Source: Anniella stebbinsi
Taxonomy: Eukaryota; Chordata; Lepidosauria; Squamata; Anniellidae
Direction: 5' to 3'
Assembly (NCBI GenBank): GCA_029215795.1
Contig: JARDYH010000003.1
Location: 174,418,382 to 174,482,381 of the forward strand
Length of the DNA: 64,000 bases
Below are positions 32,465 to 42,774 of this stretch, piece by piece. Below the pieces are notes generated by a model. That model was not told the origin of the DNA and ran no database searches. It saw only the letters and a list, made by a program, of their open reading frames with translations. Within the stretch, counting starts at the first letter, position 1, and every line of letters starts with the position of its first letter. The position numbers and the translations under genes were made by a program.

Positions 32465-32713
32465 TCAGTTTTCTGACTTGGTACATGGCAGTTTTGCATT
32501 TCCCCTATGTAGCTTTTTAGTGCTGTCATAAAGAATACGAAAGCACGCTTCAGCTCTTTTGTAGGATGCATTCACACTGGATTAACCCCTCTCTTTTGCC
32601 CTAGCTCTTGTAACACGTGGTCTTCCTTTCTTGAGCTTTCTTGACTAGCTTACTCCCTTCCCTACACTAGGGCTGGCTCAAGGCATTTTGTTTCTTAAGG
32701 TAAAGGACAAAAT

Positions 32714-33300
32714 TAGGGCTGTGCACCACTTCGGTTCTGGATCTGAATCAGGAACTGAAGCAGGCCAATGTGGACAAAATCAGTCCAAAGGCAGATCAGG
32801 GCCAGATCAGTATGAAATGGTCTGAAGTGGATCAGACTGGTTCCAAAGAGCTTTGGACTGCTTTGGACCGATCCGGACAATTGCAAGCCCCCGCCCACAG
32901 AGCCATGCCTTACTTACTTGGCCAGACTTACCTGCTCCATCTGCTTAGGCCCAGAAGCTGCTGATCCTCCATGTGAGCTGTATTTTTTAGGAAGATGGGG
33001 CTCTAGGATTATGTAGATGTAATGACGTGCACAACACTGACCATAAAGGGCCATTTCCAGGTCAAATAAAATGTGACTGCTCACATGGCTCAGCAGGCAA
33101 GGGGCAGCAGCTCACCGGATTTGGGGGGGCAAGCAGGGAGGGGAGTCCAATAAACTCCTGGTTGTCCTCACCTCCAGGTTTCCCAGATCCAATCTGAAGC
33201 CGGCCGGACAAGGTCCAACACAGGCCAAAGCAGATCAGGGCCAATTCGGAAGCTCTGAATCAGCCTCCAAAGCAGGTTGAGGGGTCTCTTCACAGCCCTA
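32714..33300. mobile_element. hAT-like element B of a composite
   Basis: The ends TAGGGCTGTGCACC and CACAGCCCTA are inverted repeats. The interior has repeated 'cggatc'/'gatccg'-like and 'cagatcagggccagatcagt' words, typical of this TAGGGCTGTGCA group (also 35521 and 43703). The left flank is gacaaaat, but the expected copy of it is not at 33301. It is found instead at 34284, after the next element (see findings). Confidence 0.7.
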
Positions 33301-34283
33301 GGGTACCTCTAGCCGGTCCCTTTCTGTCGCAGTGGCTTCAGATTGGCAGCAGCTGGGTTTCATGATGCTGCTGCCAATCCAAAGCCATCTAGGGGCAAAG
33401 CCCCAAAGCTACACACTAAAAAAAATCAGGCATTTAGTCTGACTTTTTTAGTTTGGAGTGAAGCGACGGTGGCATTTGCCATCTGTCGCTTTTATTCCAG
33501 CGCTTCTTGGAGGTGTGTCAAGTCTATGGCGACCACTGATTGGTTGCCATGGGCTGAGCACAAAAGGGGGTGGTGCAGCGAGCCATAAGCTCGCTCAACC
33601 ACCTCCGTGCCTCCACAGTTCTCCCCCCCATTCTAAAATGAAAAAAATAAAATAAAAACCAGCCTCCACGCCTCGCAGTCACCCCCCCCACCTACCTTTT
33701 AAAAAGTAAAACAAGGGAGAGGGCCTTCTCCGTGGTGGCCCCCCAATTGTGGAACGACCTCCCTGACGAGGCCCGCCTGGCACCAACTTTTGTTAACTTT
33801 TCGGCATCAGGTCAAGACTTTCCTCTTCTCTCAGGCATTTGGCAATATCTGAGGAGCCTGGGTTTGTTTTTGTAGCTTTTTTGGGCTGTTGTAGTGGCTT
33901 TAAATGTAGGTGTGCATTGTGTGTCTGTTGTATGTTTTTGCTGTTTTAATTTTTGCATATTGTTTTTAATTGTTTTAATCCTAGGTAAACCGCCCAGAGA
34001 GCTTCGGCTATGGGGCGGTATACAAATGTAATAAATAAATAAATAAATAAATAAAATTAACTCACCTCCACACCTCGTAATCCCTCCCTCCCCCCCCCAT
34101 TTTACAAAAGAAATAATACAAAAAAACATACCTTTTGAGGAGGCGCGGGCACAGCAGCGGCGGCAAGATAAACCAACACGATGCTCCTTGCACTGTAGAT
34201 GGGCGGAGGGAGTGCAAATGCGCATCACGCCACCTGCCGCTGCCGGAGCGACGCAATACAGGCACCATCAAGAGGTAGCCCTA
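33299..34283. mobile_element. hAT-like element A of a composite, with nested L2
   Basis: The left end TAGGGTACCTCTAGCCGGT pairs with the complement of the right end, TAGGGCTACCTCTTGATGGT. It abuts element B with a shared TA. gacaaagt follows at 34284-34291. The interior contains 'ctgccaatccaaagcc' and a GC-rich right part ('ggaggcgcgggcacagcagc'). An L2 3' end is inserted at 33713-34056. Confidence 0.65.
33713..34056 (+). mobile_element. L2 LINE 3' end with (AATA)n tail
   Basis: Translates in part as 'AFSVVAPQLWNDLPDEARLA', the conserved L2 C-terminal motif, followed by the 3' UTR ('taaaccgcccagagagcttc', 'ggctatggggcggtatacaa') and a tandem AATA tail at 34030-34056. It appears less diverged than the other L2 copies here. 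5'-truncated and non-functional on its own. Confidence 0.85.
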
Positions 34284-34479
34284 GACAAAGTGCCCCCCAC
34301 TCCTTTCCACACACAACAGTTGACCATAGTAGCAGTTGAATCTTACTTCAACAGTGATCATCCTGGGAGGCCACCTATGAATAGCCAAAAAAGAGGAAAT
34401 GCATCTCCCCAAAAGGGGAAACCTATTTTCATAAAATCTGCATATGCGAAATTATATGTATAAATGCCATTTTAGTGAT

Positions 34480-34700
34480 AAGTATTATAATTGAAATAGA
34501 AATACAATACATCTCACCATAGTGTGTAAGACTGTGGCCAGGTGACCAGTGGGCCTGCTGTTCAGCCTGCTATCCAGGTGCTAACTATGGACGGACAACA
34601 GTTCTTATGGTTTTTGATCCTCAAATTGGACAGCCCTTCAAATAGAGGACGTTTTCAAATAGAGGATTGACTTCTCTTCATCTCTCTTTTTTTTTTATCA
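34480..34700. repeat. Unclassified repeat shared with 56630-57090
   Basis: 'gaaatagaaatacaatac', 'ctcaccatagtgtg' and 'ccttcaaatagagg' occur here and, in the same order, at 56632-57076. The class could not be determined. Confidence 0.5.
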
Positions 34701-35520
34701 GGCAACAAATGTGGATTTTGAGAGCACATATGGTATCGAAAAGACTTAGAAGATCAAGTCCACATCGCCAATTTTCCAATGGACTGAGGACCTTACTGTC
34801 CTTTTGATATTCGAGTGCACTGATAGACAGAGGCTCCCAGACACCTATTTGGACATTTGGTCATTATATACTGACATATCAGTTTATTTTATACTGTGTT
34901 TCCCCTGCCAACTGGAATATCAATGAGAAAATAATTGTATCGATTGAGGTAACTACCCAACTAAACATTGTGTAATAGCACTGATATTAATGATATCATT
35001 AAACCCCCACTTTATTTCCCTATTTATCTGTATTATTTAAAAGGAGGGAAGTAAAGATGTAATAAACATAATTTTAAAAGTTGTATATTGCCTTTGGGGT
35101 TCTTTTGGTTAGGAAGGTATTTCACACATATTTTGCTTAATAATAAATAAATAGTATTCCCTGTGAAAATTCTTTCTTTGTAAAAGAAACATAACATTAC
35201 AAAGTGGCCATAAGCTCAAGTGAATTAACTGGTTTTTAAAATTGGGGAATTGAACTGATTCTCAAATATTGGGCTCCATCGCACTTATTTTTCCCCCTGG
35301 TTTGTCTCTGCATTTTTTACCTCCGTTTCATAAGCTCCTCCCTTTCATGATTATAGCTATACCAGCTATACTTGTTTGCTCTTACCTCAGAAGTAATCAT
35401 AGGGTTGCAGAGCACTTCTTTCCAGTTTGCTGTTTTAGACTTTAGACTCTGCTCCTGGGCCCCAGTAAGTCCAGCCCTCCCAGGCACTGCATGCTGGGGC
35501 ATTTAGGCTGTACCGGGGCC
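34701..35520. other. Unassigned AT-rich DNA
   Basis: May be the continuation of the repeat at 34480. Nothing recognised. Confidence 0.35.
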
Positions 35521-35630
35521 TAGGGCTGTACAGGAAAATGGCAGATCCATCCTAAAATGGCAGATCTGCCACAAAATGGCTTCTGAACCTCAGATTTGAA
35601 TATCCAAGATTTGAACCTTGCACAGCCCTA
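35521..35630. mobile_element. Short hAT-like MITE (TAGGGCTGTACA)
   Basis: The ends TAGGGCTGTACA and TGCACAGCCCTA are inverted repeats and the interior repeats 'aaaatggcagatc'. No TSD seen (ccggggcc left, atgatcac right). Confidence 0.65.
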
Positions 35631-35769
35631 ATGATCACTAGCTTAAATACCTTTAAAGGGGATAAATTAATGGACCATTAGCCTAGTAATGGCTATTACT
35701 CATGACAGTTATATTCAACCGCCAAGTTCAGAAGTAATATGCTGCTAAATCTCAGTTGCTGGGTACAAC

Positions 35770-36062
35770 AGCTCTAGAAGCCCATTGGGCATTAGATTCC
35801 ACAGTGGGAAGTGTCATCTCACTGACCTTAATTCTTTGGGGGTGTCAGCAAACGTGGTAGATAGGTTTATTCATGGCTGTTCATCGTGGTGGTTAAACGG
35901 AAATGTTGAGAGTCAGCAGCATACTGCTGAGTACCAGATACTGGAGACAAAGTACAGGTCAGTCAGTCAGGCTATGTGTTATTAGAAGTATCGCCTTGGC
36001 CATTGTTGGGAATAGAATGCTGGACTAGATAGATTTTGGTCCAAACTAACAAGGCATTTTTT
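35770..36062 (+). mobile_element. CR1-type LINE 3' end
   Basis: 'ttattcatggctgttcatcg', 'gagagtcagcagcatactgc', 'tgagtaccagatactggaga' and 'gaatgctggactagatagat' follow the CR1 3'-end order. Diverged. Confidence 0.6.
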
Positions 36063-37535
36063 TGAAATTGTGCTTCAACTGCTCTGAGCACAGTTATATA
36101 AACACACCCAACTGAATCAAATTATACCTTTGCATATAACTGCTGGTGTTTGCTGAAGTCAAGGAAGACAATGCCATTTCAAGGATAAAAATTAAGGCTG
36201 GATTTGGCAGCAGTAGAAAAGCATTAATGAGTCTCATTCCTAAAATAGTCAAAACATTTCCATCGTTATAAGTCACTAGACTTATTTGTCAATGGAAAAA
36301 ATGTGTTGCTACATAGATGAGAGAGAAATAAAGGAAGCTAAATGTAGGAAGGCACAGGGATTTGTGTAGAAAAGTATTCCAGACAGTGTCTGCTCTTTAT
36401 AGTTGCCTCTGAATGTAAGAACTACCAAGCTGTTCTACTTGTCGTTGTCATAAGACAAGGAAAAGCATGCAATGTGATCCTAAACCAGTTCAATCAATGA
36501 ACAAATGTCCATCCATTGATTCTAGAGGGCACAGCACGTACCTGGGGAAAATACTAGGTACCTCTGAGGTTCACATCAAAAGTGCATACCCTGCTGTATA
36601 GATTTCTTGGTCCATGCTGTTCCCACAATCTGTAGAGCAAATTCCCTAATATGAGCATTGATTGCACATCGAAGAGCCTTCAAAAACATTGTGCACATGT
36701 GCCAGAAAGATGTAATCATGTGCTGAGTTATGCATACATCTGTTCCACTGATATCAATGAAACTTACACGCATATAGGAATGGCTATGCCCTTAGTATCT
36801 GAAATGTCTGTATGATATATCTCACAAAAATGTCAAATTCCCATAGATTATGGATATTTTATGGGATGTAGAGCAGTATATAAATCTCGTAAATAAATAA
36901 ATATATCAGGATATATTATTGCAACCAAGCCAATATATTATTGTAGGATATATTTTTGTAACCAATAATATTGTATTATTGTTACTTAAGGGTGCTACTT
37001 CCTTTACTTCAGAAGTACAGGACTGTATACACATGTGTTCCCTCTTTCTCAATAAATCAGGATTCCATATACAAACCAGAGAACTGGCAGGATCCTTCAT
37101 GGTTTGCTTTAGGGTATCATGCTGTAGGACATGAATTAATCATCTCCAGGACAAGAGGGACTCATCCTCATAAATGAGGATGTTCAAACAATTATCTTTC
37201 CAAAAAGCCAATATTTCCACAAGCTCCTTAAATAGTCCTTAGCTGCTGTCTCACGTTCAGTTTGAAACTGTGAGAAATGGTCCGTATGGCCTTCACAGAC
37301 ATAATTAACAAGGAACTTAATGAGTCACTGTCTCAGGCTGCTTGCTTGCATGCAAACTTTTGTTCTTTTCAACTTCCTTCTTTTCAAAAAAATAATAATT
37401 CTTAGACAGATGTACTTCAATAGATAATATTTTCTTTATTTTATTATTAAAAATGTTTCATGGCCATTGAAGAGGCACAGATATCAAAATAGAAATAGTT
37501 AAATGAGGGTATCTTGATAGACAAATACAGCAATA
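36063..37535. other. Unassigned DNA with an L2 tail
   Basis: 36850-36903 ('gtagagcagtatataaatct' then AAAT repeats) looks like an L2 3' tail. The remaining sequence is unassigned. Confidence 0.4.
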
Positions 37536-37950
37536 TGTATGTATGTATTTATTTATTACATTTTTATATTGTCCGACAGCCGAGGCTCTCCGGGCAATGC
37601 ACAATCAAAACCATAAAAATACAATGATACAATAAATTTTAAACATTAAAAGTTAAGAGTGCAAGATCAAATCAGATAAATGACAGTCCAGGGAAAGCCT
37701 GTGTGAAGAGGTACGATTTTAGGAGGTGTTTAAAAGCTATTGCATTTTCCGCCTCCCAAACTGCATGAGGGAAGGTTTTCCAGAGGGTGGGTGCCACTAC
37801 AGAGAAGGCCCACCGGCGAGGTTCTTTGTGGCAACATTCCGTTCATTTTGGAATGGCCAGCAGGACCTCCTCTGAACATCGTAACTATCGTCTGGGTGTA
37901 TATAAGGGAAGGTGGTGTGCTAGGTATGCTGGTTCCAAATACATCCATGT
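37536..37950 (-). mobile_element. L2-type LINE 3' end (minus strand)
   Basis: Begins with a TTTA-type tail and 'ttgtccgacagccgaggctc' (complement of the L2 3' UTR), then A-rich UTR, then 'aaactgcatgagggaaggtt' and 'gagaaggcccaccggcgagg', the complement of the L2 ORF2 C-terminus. No intact frame. Confidence 0.65.
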
Positions 37951-39237
37951 TCAAATGTCCTTTGCTTCTTGGTTTTTGATAGATTCAACAAGGATAGCTG
38001 CAGCTATCAATGGAGAGTTTCCCTGCTCTTTTTTACTCCCATATAGGGGGAGGCAATTTAGGGAGGACAGCAATTGGCTAACGCCAAGTCAACAATACTA
38101 TTAAAAAGAAAAGTTAATGTATCAACACCAGCCAATTCTCCTATAGCTCCCCTGAAAACTTTTACTTGCTATTACCTACTAATCACATGTTTTCTGCCAA
38201 CAACACCCCCATGTCAGCCTTGCATGGGAAGCACCAACCAATGCAGACAATGGGCAAACAATTCTATGGCGTCATCCAGCCCAGCATTCATACACACTGC
38301 ACACAACAGGAAGAGGCCACAGCACCATTTCCAGAATGGGTTACCATAGTGCTGAGTGTAGGAGGCCTGCATGGAAAACCCAAAGGCTTTCCTGTGGAAG
38401 GGTTCAAGTCCTGCTGTGGAAATATTCCCCCCATGACAAACTATTTCCCACAATGCTGCTCAAAACATATGTGCATTGCTGTCTCAATAAAAGGAATAGG
38501 CTTTTTGCAAGCAAGAGGGACAGGCCCATGTTGCTATGGAAGAATCAAAAGCACAACTGTAACCTCAGGGGAAAGAAAAGGCAGCACAATGGAAAGCAGA
38601 AGATGTGGATTTGAGTCTGACGCTGGGAGGACATACATGTGGCAACAATAATTGTGGATGAGAAAGGGAGATGCGTAAAGTCTAGAATCCAGCCTAAGCA
38701 TCCCACACCAGAGAGCAACAAACCACCCACGGACATAAAGACCTATGATAAGGAATTCCTCGTCACCTAGGAGCCAAACCATAACACGGCCTTCCCAACA
38801 CACTGTTCCTGGCATCATCTTAGGGATCTCAGCCACATAGGCCAATCCTGAAGGGAATTATGTAGAACTGGATCTTACTGGAATAGCATAGGCTTAGCAT
38901 ACATAAAGTTATCGGTTCAATCCCTAGCTATTATTTCTCCCAACGTCTTGTTATCCACCACTCTTCCAATTCATTTAGCCCAGCTATGAAGATTATTATC
39001 ATGCCAGCAGTAATAGAGAGGGGAGAGAGAGGCAGGAAAACACTGAACTTTTGGGACCACCAATCCTTTTCCTTACTCATGCTCCAGCAGCAAACCCATG
39101 GGCAAAACACGGACGTCACCCAGCAGGCCTGATGTGGTGCAGTAATGCAGATCCAACTGCCCCCTTTCCCCATGCTTGTTCTCCATCATGAAGACATCTG
39201 AGGTGAATAAGAAGGGGAAGGTTCCTTATATACTAAA
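37951..39237. other. Unassigned DNA with unrecognised ORF
   Basis: An open frame of 161 codons lies at 38166-38651 on the plus strand. It is cysteine- and histidine-containing but without a regular zinc-finger spacing, has no domain I know, and several other frames are open over the same region. I do not call it a gene. Confidence 0.35.
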
Positions 39238-39670
39238 TCTGGGGTTTCCAATATGGTGCCTACCAGCACCAACATGCTCTGCTGACACTTTTCTTGGTGC
39301 CCTCCACGCTCCCAGCCTATCATGGGTTTTAATTTATTTTTAAAGATTGTTTTATTTTAAAAAAAAAAAATTGGGAGGCTTGCATGCCACAAAGGAAAGG
39401 GTTGCCCTCAGTGCCGTCTTTATTTAGATTTAAAACAGTGGTTTGAGTTTTGGATCTCAGATGCCACTTCTGCCTTCTTTTGGGCAAGTTACTTTTCTCT
39501 TACCAGTTTGACATTTGGGATATGAATGTTCTGTGACCCGCCATGCCCCTTATGGCAGCCATTTTGTGAAAAGGTAAGGTGCATCATGGCAGCCATTTTG
39601 TGACAATGTCCATGACAAAATTCCAAAATGTGCTCACTGGTCCAAAAAGATTGGGGACTCCTGCTAAACT
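39238..39670. mobile_element. hAT-like MITE ('ggggtttccaatatgg' ends)
   Basis: The left end 'ctggggtttccaatatggtg' and the complement of the right end 'caggagtccccaatcttttt' are inverted repeats. The interior has 'tcatggcagccattttgtga' (twice in related form) and an A run. A relative lies at 19580-20010. The TSD is decayed. Confidence 0.65.
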
Positions 39671-40020
39671 TTATGAGATAGACACATATCAGAGACAAGC
39701 AGGGGTTTCATGCAGGGCCCCTGGGCCTAGGAATTCTGTATGACAGACAGATAAGCAGCCCCAGATACAGCTGTTCCACTATTGCATGTCTATTCTTGAT
39801 GCTGCTGCCAACATTACATTACTGTCCATTAGACACTCTGAAAAGACCCAGGATCCAGTCAGAACAAAAGAGTGGCAACCCCATAGAAGAACAAATGGTT
39901 TTAGCCTGTTCACTGCTGCTCTGCTGCTGTAGACTTTGCTGGAAGTCAACATGACATAGAGGCATCTTTACATTACCCCATATTGCATCCACAGTAACGC
40001 AGGAATACTGGTCATATCAT
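39671..40020. other. Unassigned DNA
   Basis: Nothing recognised. Confidence 0.4.
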
Positions 40021-40084
40021 CAACTCATATGTGGACAGTAAAGCCTTCAGGAGCCAGAGAGCATTCTGGAATCCACTGGATCTA

Positions 40085-40642
40085 TCTACTGGATATATCT
40101 TCCCTTGAAGCAAATCCAGCACATACAGGCCATGCAAAATGCAGCAGCCAAGTTGGTCAAGGGGCTCCTGAAGTGGTCTTCTATTGCTTCAGTGCCTCGA
40201 GAGCTCCACTGGCTGCCAGTGGCTGCTAGCATGCACTACAAGGTTTTATTAACTGTATTTAAAGCCCTGCACCACTTAGGCCCTGGTTACTTGACTTTCC
40301 ACATTGCCCCAGTGTCCCACTACCGGCAGACTCCTTCACAGGAGCAGGGCGCTCTGATGGTTCCCCGCTATAAATTAGAATGTGTGGAGGGCCAGGGCTT
40401 TTTTGGTTGCTGCCCCCCGGCTATGGAACAATCTGCCAGTGGAAGTTAGACAGGCTCCCACTGTACACTGTTTTAAACATCTGTGTCAGGCATTTTTATT
40501 TACACCAGTGGTGGTTTGAATTTTAATGTGGATTGAGGGCTTTTAATGGTAACTGTTTTTATGTGTTATTGTAAAGCATCACAATGCCCGAAATGGTGAG
40601 GTGGCACTATAAAAATGTTTTAATAAATACATACATACATAT
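40085..40642 (+). pseudogene. L2-type LINE ORF2 C-terminus and 3' UTR
   Basis: The frame at 40105-40449 gives 'QHIQAMQNAAAKLVKGLL', then 'PRELHWLPVAASMHYKVLL', then 'FKALHHLGPGYL', the conserved L2 C-terminal region that follows the RT. A frameshift leads to the remainder ('AFLVAAPRLWNNLP'-like). The 3' UTR ends 'gcccgaaatggtgaggtggc' with a tail of ATAC units at 40625-40641. RT and upstream parts are missing. Confidence 0.8.
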
Positions 40643-40733
40643 TTCAGTAAACCCTCGAACTCTTTTGAAGGGAATTCTACCAAATGATTGGAAACCACCA
40701 CCACCCAACTCTTCTACCATGAAACCCAACTAA

Positions 40734-40827
40734 GGGCACAATCCTATGCTTGTTTAGGTATGCTGCTTGGGGGATGCTGGGAGTTGTAGGACCTTTTTTC
40801 TGTCTAAGCATGCATAGGATTGCACCC
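40734..40827. mobile_element. 94-bp Harbinger-like MITE with TAA duplication
   Basis: The ends 'gggcacaatcctatgc' and the complement of the right end 'agggtgcaatcctatgcatg' form an inverted repeat of about 16-22 bp. taa lies directly outside on both sides (40731-40733, 40828-40830), the TWA duplication of PIF/Harbinger. Confidence 0.7.
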
Positions 40828-40937
40828 TAAAACACATTTCAGCAGCACTCTTAAGACAAGATACTACATCATCAGAATGTTTAAGGTGTTAGATAAATAG
40901 ACACACAGATAAGGCTCTGCTGTTGTGAATGGGAGTG

Positions 40938-40938
<1 letters not shown>

Positions 40939-40969
<31 letters not shown>
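40939..40969. repeat. (TG)n microsatellite
   Basis: About 15 TG units. Confidence 0.95.
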
Positions 40970-40970
<1 letters not shown>

Positions 40971-42774
40971 TGGTGTGGGGGTGGATAATCTGTTTTACAA
41001 GGTGAAACTGAGATCAGGGAACACATTTTATAAACATAGCAGCTCAGCAATTATGCAGAGCTGCATAAAGGCTGGGACGTGGCTTTTAAATCCACGCCTA
41101 GTGCCGTTAATACATTTGATCCTCTTTACATTTCCTCCTTCTTTCTAGCCTTTCCTTAGATGATTTATGGAAGAAAAGAAAGGAATAATTAAGAACTAGC
41201 AGGCTGATCTGAAAGCACTGGCAGCTTAAGCATCATCTATCATTCTGTGGGTATTATTCACCTCAGGGAAACCTAGCCATTTTTCTGCCTTTAATAATGA
41301 CCGGGATTTTTCAGTGCAATTTCATCTCTGGCTAAAATTGTAATGGCTTGCTACATTACTTCACAATAAAGGCAACACATAGGAAATTTATATTCTCTCT
41401 CTTTTTTTAACCTATTCAAAGAAGTAATGCTAGAGTACTTTGAACTTTGGTGACATCACCATTGACTTCAGTGGATGTCTGTAAAGTCCAAGCCTTTTAA
41501 ATAATTGTACCTATGGAAACTTACCCACAAAACAACTTGAAGGTACTTGATATAATTCTTTCTCTGTGCAGTTAAGCAGGTTGGGATCTTGCCAGTATGT
41601 GGACTGTAAAACATGTATGGAGGCTATGTGGAAATACATCTAAATTTCTCTGAGCTTCTCAGAGGAAAGATGGGATACAGATGTAGCAGTATCCCATCAT
41701 CACTACTTATTGCCTTTGAATAATTTTAAAACACTAAAGGCTGTTATAATTACTCTATTAGAAATAATGCTAGATATTCTTATGCAAAGAAATAAGGTGA
41801 AGAGTGATGAAAAATGCTACATTTTGGTTACCATATTTTCTGTTTTAAGTCTACATTTTCAGTAGATATGTATGCCTATTATATCTATGCAGTAGATGTT
41901 ACAAATAATGATATCATGACACAGCTCTTAAAAGATCTTTTAAAATGGTGTATGTTGCAATCTGAAAATCATGAACCAGCGTGGTTCAACATACACAGAC
42001 AGAGTCACTGAAAAGTTTAGCTCAGATTGATTTTAGCCTGGAAAAAGTAGTCTTATGAATCCATCTTTTATATTCGGCACTCTTGAATGAAAGTTTTGCA
42101 GCATCTCCTCTTTATAAAACATAGAGAGTAGATATGGATAACTAGTTTTTGTCCAACAAGTAATGACTTTTGTAGTGATCAAATGGTGGGAATCTATTAG
42201 AATTTCTTTGTCCAGACACGTGATGGATTTTGCTACCACCTTGATTTGTCCAAATATTTGGCAGTTTGTCCAAATTATGGTAGCCATGGAGACTATGATA
42301 TATTGAGCCCTTGAATTCCTTTGTTTCCTGCCATTTTACCACTGCAAAGTCATTGCTCATTTGGGAAAATGTTGGTTGAATGAAAAAGCCTCCCCCACTT
42401 CCCCCACAGTGAAACACCTTCCTTACCAGAAAGTCCTTCCTGCATAGGATCTTTAAAATATTTTTTGTGTACAAGAAACTACATTCTTCTCTAATTCCCA
42501 CGACTGAAAGTGATAACATGAATGAATCACCGTTATAGTATACCATGCTTTAAGGTCTTTATCTCAGGGTTTTTTCCCTAGTCTATGGTTTACTTACTCA
42601 GCAAATGTAAAATAAAACAGATATAATTCTAAAAAGGAAACACCACCTGCTCTGAACAGAACTTTCTGAATAATTATTTCATATGTTACTTTAGAAGGAA
42701 AGAACCAGGGAATTCCAAGTACTTTGTGATAATTATGCTCAATTCTGCAGAACACACAGAACACTTACTTATTT
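40970..42774. other. Unassigned AT-rich DNA
   Basis: Nothing recognised. Two overlapping minus-strand frames at 42033-42546, 84 and 134 codons, have no known domain. Confidence 0.4.

Noticed and set aside
35521..35630. 8-bp TSD around the short TAGGGCTGTACA element
   Set aside because: Left ccggggcc and right atgatcac do not match. The element is called from its inverted ends only.
38166..38651. 161-codon ORF as a gene
   Set aside because: Open frame without known domain, with other frames open over the same stretch and no splice or promoter context.
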